From an uncultured Acetatifactor sp. (GTDB lineage Bacteria; Bacillota; Clostridia; Lachnospirales; Lachnospiraceae): a DNA stretch of 64,000 nt. The position numbers and the translations under genes are program-made. Position 1 is the stretch's first letter; each line of letters begins with the position of its first letter. Positions 61,561-64,000 of the stretch are shown here, piece by piece. Below the pieces are notes generated by a model. It did no database searches. It saw nothing but the letters and a program-made list of their open reading frames with translations, and was not told where the DNA came from. The stretch is taken from positions 9,634 through 73,633 of the forward strand of contig CAJUQT010000001.1 in the NCBI GenBank assembly GCA_910588225.1, in the 5' to 3' direction.

Positions 61561-62313
61561 TTATTTCTTCGTGGAAAGTTTGCTGTACTCTCCTTTTTTA
61601 TCATAAGAATCCAGAAGGTAACTGTCATCCATCAAAACACAGTTGATTTCCACTTCATCTCTACGAAACTTACTTCTCCGGCGCAAATCTTCCCTGGGCC
61701 GCCCCTGCTCCTGTTTCGCATGAAAAGATCCTCTTGTCTGTGCATTCAGAAATCTCCCGGGCAAGTGACCGGCCAGCTGTCCGGCAATATCCTTGAACTT
61801 TACCCGCATCTTCTGCCACGGATTCTCCTGCCGGCTTCCGGTATCTTCCACAGCTGCAAAATACGGATTCCCCTGGGGATTCTGGGGCGGCACCACCGAA
61901 GCTGCTGCCGCAGCCTGCGGCGCATGCAGAGTCTGTGCCATATCCGGCTGGTGAATGTTCGCTCCTGCGGTGCTGGTCCCCGCACTGTCCGCCGTTGTGC
62001 TTTCACTGACCTGGGCCAGCACCTGGGCGGCACCGGCCTTATCTCCCGGCTCTCCGGCTTGGCCCGGCTCATTGGTCCCCCAGATATGACGAAGCAGCCC
62101 TTTCCCGCTCCCCAGTGTCTTCTCCAGCCAGGCTGACAGGGAAAACTGCCCTTCTGTCTGCTGTCCGGTCTCCTGCACCGCCTGTGCGCTCATATTCCCG
62201 GATGCTGCCTTCGTTGCTTCCACATCCTGACGATAATGGCTGTGATCATGCATACAATTAGTTACGTGATGCATCTCTGCACCATGTCCATTGCCGATTC
62301 CATTAAACTGCAT
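61561..62313 (-). CDS. Unrecognised Gln/Ala/Gly-rich protein
   Basis: 250 residues from ATG 62313 with AGGTGA upstream. It begins MQFNGIGNGHGAEMHHVTNC and includes a His cluster (MHDHSHY). There is one likely helical segment (FSLSAWLEKTLGSGKGLLRHIW) and a long Gln/Ala/Pro-rich stretch (about 85-160), then a basic region (REDLRRRSKFRRDEV) and a conserved-looking end INCVLMDDSYLLDSYDKKGEYSKL. No signal peptide. It starts five bases after rpe and is probably cotranscribed. I do not recognise the family. Confidence 0.65.
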   Translation of the reverse strand: MQFNGIGNGHGAEMHHVTNCMHDHSHYRQDVEATKAASGNMSAQAVQETGQQTEGQFSLSAWLEKTLGSGKGLLRHIWGTNEPGQAGEPGDKAGAAQVLAQVSESTTADSAGTSTAGANIHQPDMAQTLHAPQAAAAASVVPPQNPQGNPYFAAVEDTGSRQENPWQKMRVKFKDIAGQLAGHLPGRFLNAQTRGSFHAKQEQGRPREDLRRRSKFRRDEVEINCVLMDDSYLLDSYDKKGEYSKLSTKK

Positions 62314-62317
62314 ACTG

Positions 62318-63001
62318 TCACCTCGCAATCTCTCGGTCATTTACTTCAGCCTTTTTCAGCTTCTCCATAAACTGTCTCACATTCTCCGATATCTTATTCT
62401 GAAATACCGCGGAGCCTGCCACAACCACATTGGCCCCTGCCTCCAGAGCAAGGTCCACGTTATCCAACCGGATTCCGCCATCCACTTCTATATCTGTGCG
62501 CAGGCCCTTTTCCATAACCATGGCCCAGACCTCCCGCACCTTATCCAGACATTCAGGTATCAGCTTCTGACCGCCGAATCCAGGCTTCACTGTCATCACC
62601 AGCACCATATCCACCAGCTTCAGATACGGTTCCAGCGCCTTCGCCGGCGTATGCGGGCTGATGGTAATTCCCACCTTCTTACCCAGAAAACGAATCTTCT
62701 GGATGGTGCCCGTCACATCTTCCGTGGCCTCCAGATGGAAATTAATCAAGTCGGCGCCGCAGTCGGCAAATTCCTTTATATACCGCTCCGGCTCCTGAAT
62801 CATCAGATGCACATCAAAAAAAATATCCGAACAATGCCGGATGGACAGGATGACCGGCATTCCAAAGGAAATATCCGGAACAAACATCCCGTCCATCACA
62901 TCAATATGCAGATAGCGGGCACCTGCGTGCTCCGCCTCCCTTATCTGCTCCCCAAGCCTGCTGAAATCTGCTGCCAAAATAGACGGTGATAATATATTCA
63001 T
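62318..63001 (-). CDS. rpe: Ribulose-phosphate 3-epimerase
   Basis: 227 residues from ATG 63001, which has GGAGGTCAGG upstream; the frame runs to 63091 without a site. The TIM-barrel signatures are ILSPSILAADFSRLG, HIDVMDGMFVPDISFG, HLMIQEPERYI, TVKPGFGGQKLIP and DIEVDGGIRLDN, with the metal-binding His and Asp residues in place. It interconverts ribulose 5-phosphate and xylulose 5-phosphate in the pentose phosphate pathway. It lies 112 bases after the amidase gene. Confidence 0.97.
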   Translation of the reverse strand: MNILSPSILAADFSRLGEQIREAEHAGARYLHIDVMDGMFVPDISFGMPVILSIRHCSDIFFDVHLMIQEPERYIKEFADCGADLINFHLEATEDVTGTIQKIRFLGKKVGITISPHTPAKALEPYLKLVDMVLVMTVKPGFGGQKLIPECLDKVREVWAMVMEKGLRTDIEVDGGIRLDNVDLALEAGANVVVAGSAVFQNKISENVRQFMEKLKKAEVNDREIAR

Positions 63002-63113
63002 CCTGACCTCCACGATGCCTCTCTGTGCACTCTCTTCCCCCTGCTTCCCTCTGTCATCAGGGTAGATATGTATCTTGTCTGCTTTCTTCACACCATCTAT
63101 TTTAACAAAGATG

Positions 63114-64000
63114 TCAAAGCTTGTCCACGTCCATTTTCAGTTGTTCCCACTCATCCTCATTATTTGTATAATAGAGCGGGCATTTTTTACCTCCACAGTC
63201 ATAATGTCGAAGAATATCCTCGCTGTCCAGGTCATAAGCGTCCGTAAGCCATGCCAGCAGCGAAATCAGGGAATCATAGGTCTCCTGGGTAAAGGAACCA
63301 TCTTCCGCCAAATAACAGCATTCAATAGAGATGGAATCAAAATTGCGTGTCATCACCGCATAAGCAATCTCATCCAGAGGCACACACTGAATAATCTCTC
63401 CTTCATAACCGATGATAAAATGTGCGCTGACGCTGGCTTCATGCATATCTTTCTGCTGCTCGAAATAGCTGCGGTTCTGGGCGGCACTGGTTCCGGGATT
63501 TGCCGTATAATGTACAAAAATATTATTCACGGTCTCCAGACTGTCTCCAGGCCTGGAATATTCGTTGGGCGTCAGGAAATCTTCGGTCCACCGGGGATGT
63601 GCCGCAAATACATCCGCGGGAAGCCCCTGTGTGGAACTGCCTGCAATTGGACTCTGTATGCCGCTCATCCTATCGCTCTGCGCCTGAGCAGCCTGATTGC
63701 CGACATTTCCTGCTGCGGCAGCTCTATTATTTCTGATGACCAGCGCAATCGCCAGCGCCAGAATACACAGAAGCCATACGCTGACGGTCAGACGCTGCAC
63801 CAGAATCCGCTTCCTGCGCCGGGACATCGACATGCGTTTCTGAGACGCCGGACGGCGGGACGGCATCTCCTGATATTCCGTCACTGCAGAGCGACGACGA
63901 GACGGCATCTCCTGGTACTCCGCTGATGCCGTACGGCGACGAGCGGGCATCTCCTGATATTCCGTCACCGCAGGGCGGCGACGAGACGGCATCTCCTGGT
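63114..64000 (-). CDS. N-acetylmuramoyl-L-alanine amidase, cut by the window end
   Basis: The 3' 290-plus residues of an Amidase_2/PGRP-type enzyme. The N-terminal part beyond 64000 is missing. Visible order: cytoplasmic tandem repeats of 14 residues (MPSRRRPAVTEYQE and variants), a basic stretch, one membrane helix (RLTVSVWLLCILALAIALVI), a linker and the catalytic domain with IFVHYTANPGT (zinc His), ASVSAHFIIGYEGEI (second His region) and ILRHYDCGGKKCPLYY. It should cut the MurNAc-L-Ala bond of peptidoglycan at the outer face of the membrane. It precedes rpe. Confidence 0.88.
   Translation of the reverse strand, partial: QEMPSRRRPAVTEYQEMPARRRTASAEYQEMPSRRRSAVTEYQEMPSRRPASQKRMSMSRRRKRILVQRLTVSVWLLCILALAIALVIRNNRAAAAGNVGNQAAQAQSDRMSGIQSPIAGSSTQGLPADVFAAHPRWTEDFLTPNEYSRPGDSLETVNNIFVHYTANPGTSAAQNRSYFEQQKDMHEASVSAHFIIGYEGEIIQCVPLDEIAYAVMTRNFDSISIECCYLAEDGSFTQETYDSLISLLAWLTDAYDLDSEDILRHYDCGGKKCPLYYTNNEDEWEQLKMDVDKL
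63861..64000 (-). repeat. 42-base tandem repeats in the amidase N-terminus
   Basis: Units begin at 63861, 63903, 63945 and 63987 and continue past the window. They encode the 14-residue unit MPSRRRxAVTEYQE with small changes. The Arg-rich units lie on the cytoplasmic side of the membrane helix. Confidence 0.88.

Overview
The window looks like a chromosome segment of a gut-type Lachnospiraceae bacterium (Clostridia, Firmicutes). This is an inference. It rests on the moderately GC-rich, mostly one-strand gene layout with strong AGGAGG ribosome binding sites, a Gram-positive SRP RNA, a T-box in front of metG, LPXTG pili with class C and class B sortases, a SipW-type signal peptidase, a flagellin starting MRINYNVSAM, and several lineage proteins (DUF4358, YaaL/DUF2508-like, DUF6240-like). 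Almost everything is on the minus strand, so operons read from high to low coordinates. No tRNA, rRNA, CRISPR array or insertion sequence was found.

Layout. 0.1-3.4 kb: remnant of an oligopeptide ABC ATPase, an AT-rich MNT-HEPN toxin-antitoxin island on the plus strand, and a two-component system. 3.6-15.7 kb: one minus-strand operon of MoxR AAA ATPase, DUF5682, NADAR, VWA, SWIM zinc-finger, a frame-broken small gene, and a DUF4132 giant. It corresponds to the poorly understood E. coli yehI/yehL/yehM/yehP/yehQ set and is the best candidate for an undescribed biological system here. 15.9-21.3 kb: a YaaL-like gene and a flagellar export cassette (large DUF6240-like protein, flagellin, FliS-like chaperone). 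21.6-26.7 kb: glgB behind a TPR/acidic/AAA-like protein. 26.9-32.0 kb: an exopolysaccharide or wall O-acylation operon (DUF4358 lipoprotein, MBOAT, DHHW), a HAD phosphatase and rsmA.

32.1-51.2 kb: a surface-fibre locus. A 1778-residue adhesin with 24 HxHxxxC repeats and the major LPSTG pilin are followed by sortase C, a coiled-coil protein, signal peptidase I, further pilin-like and SipW-dependent-type proteins, SipW and sortase B. A BTAD-type regulator and two tyrosine recombinases lie just upstream on the same strand. The first recombinase gene is preceded by a structured leader with a small ORF.

51.5-64 kb: SRP RNA, a PflA-like radical SAM protein, an unknown protein with a ribosome-site-masking leader hairpin, a PucR/CdaR-type regulator beside a UgpC/MsmK sugar ABC ATPase, a YesL protein, GNAT, a monoacylglycerol-lipase-like hydrolase, metG with a T-box, an unknown protein, rpe, and an amidase cut by the window end.

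Several intergenic regions hold perfect 11-12 bp hairpins without U-tracts. Two of them, 50 kb apart, share the same arm sequence. Start codons were moved from the longest ORF to the one with a matching ribosome binding site wherever one was visible; the evidence fields say so.
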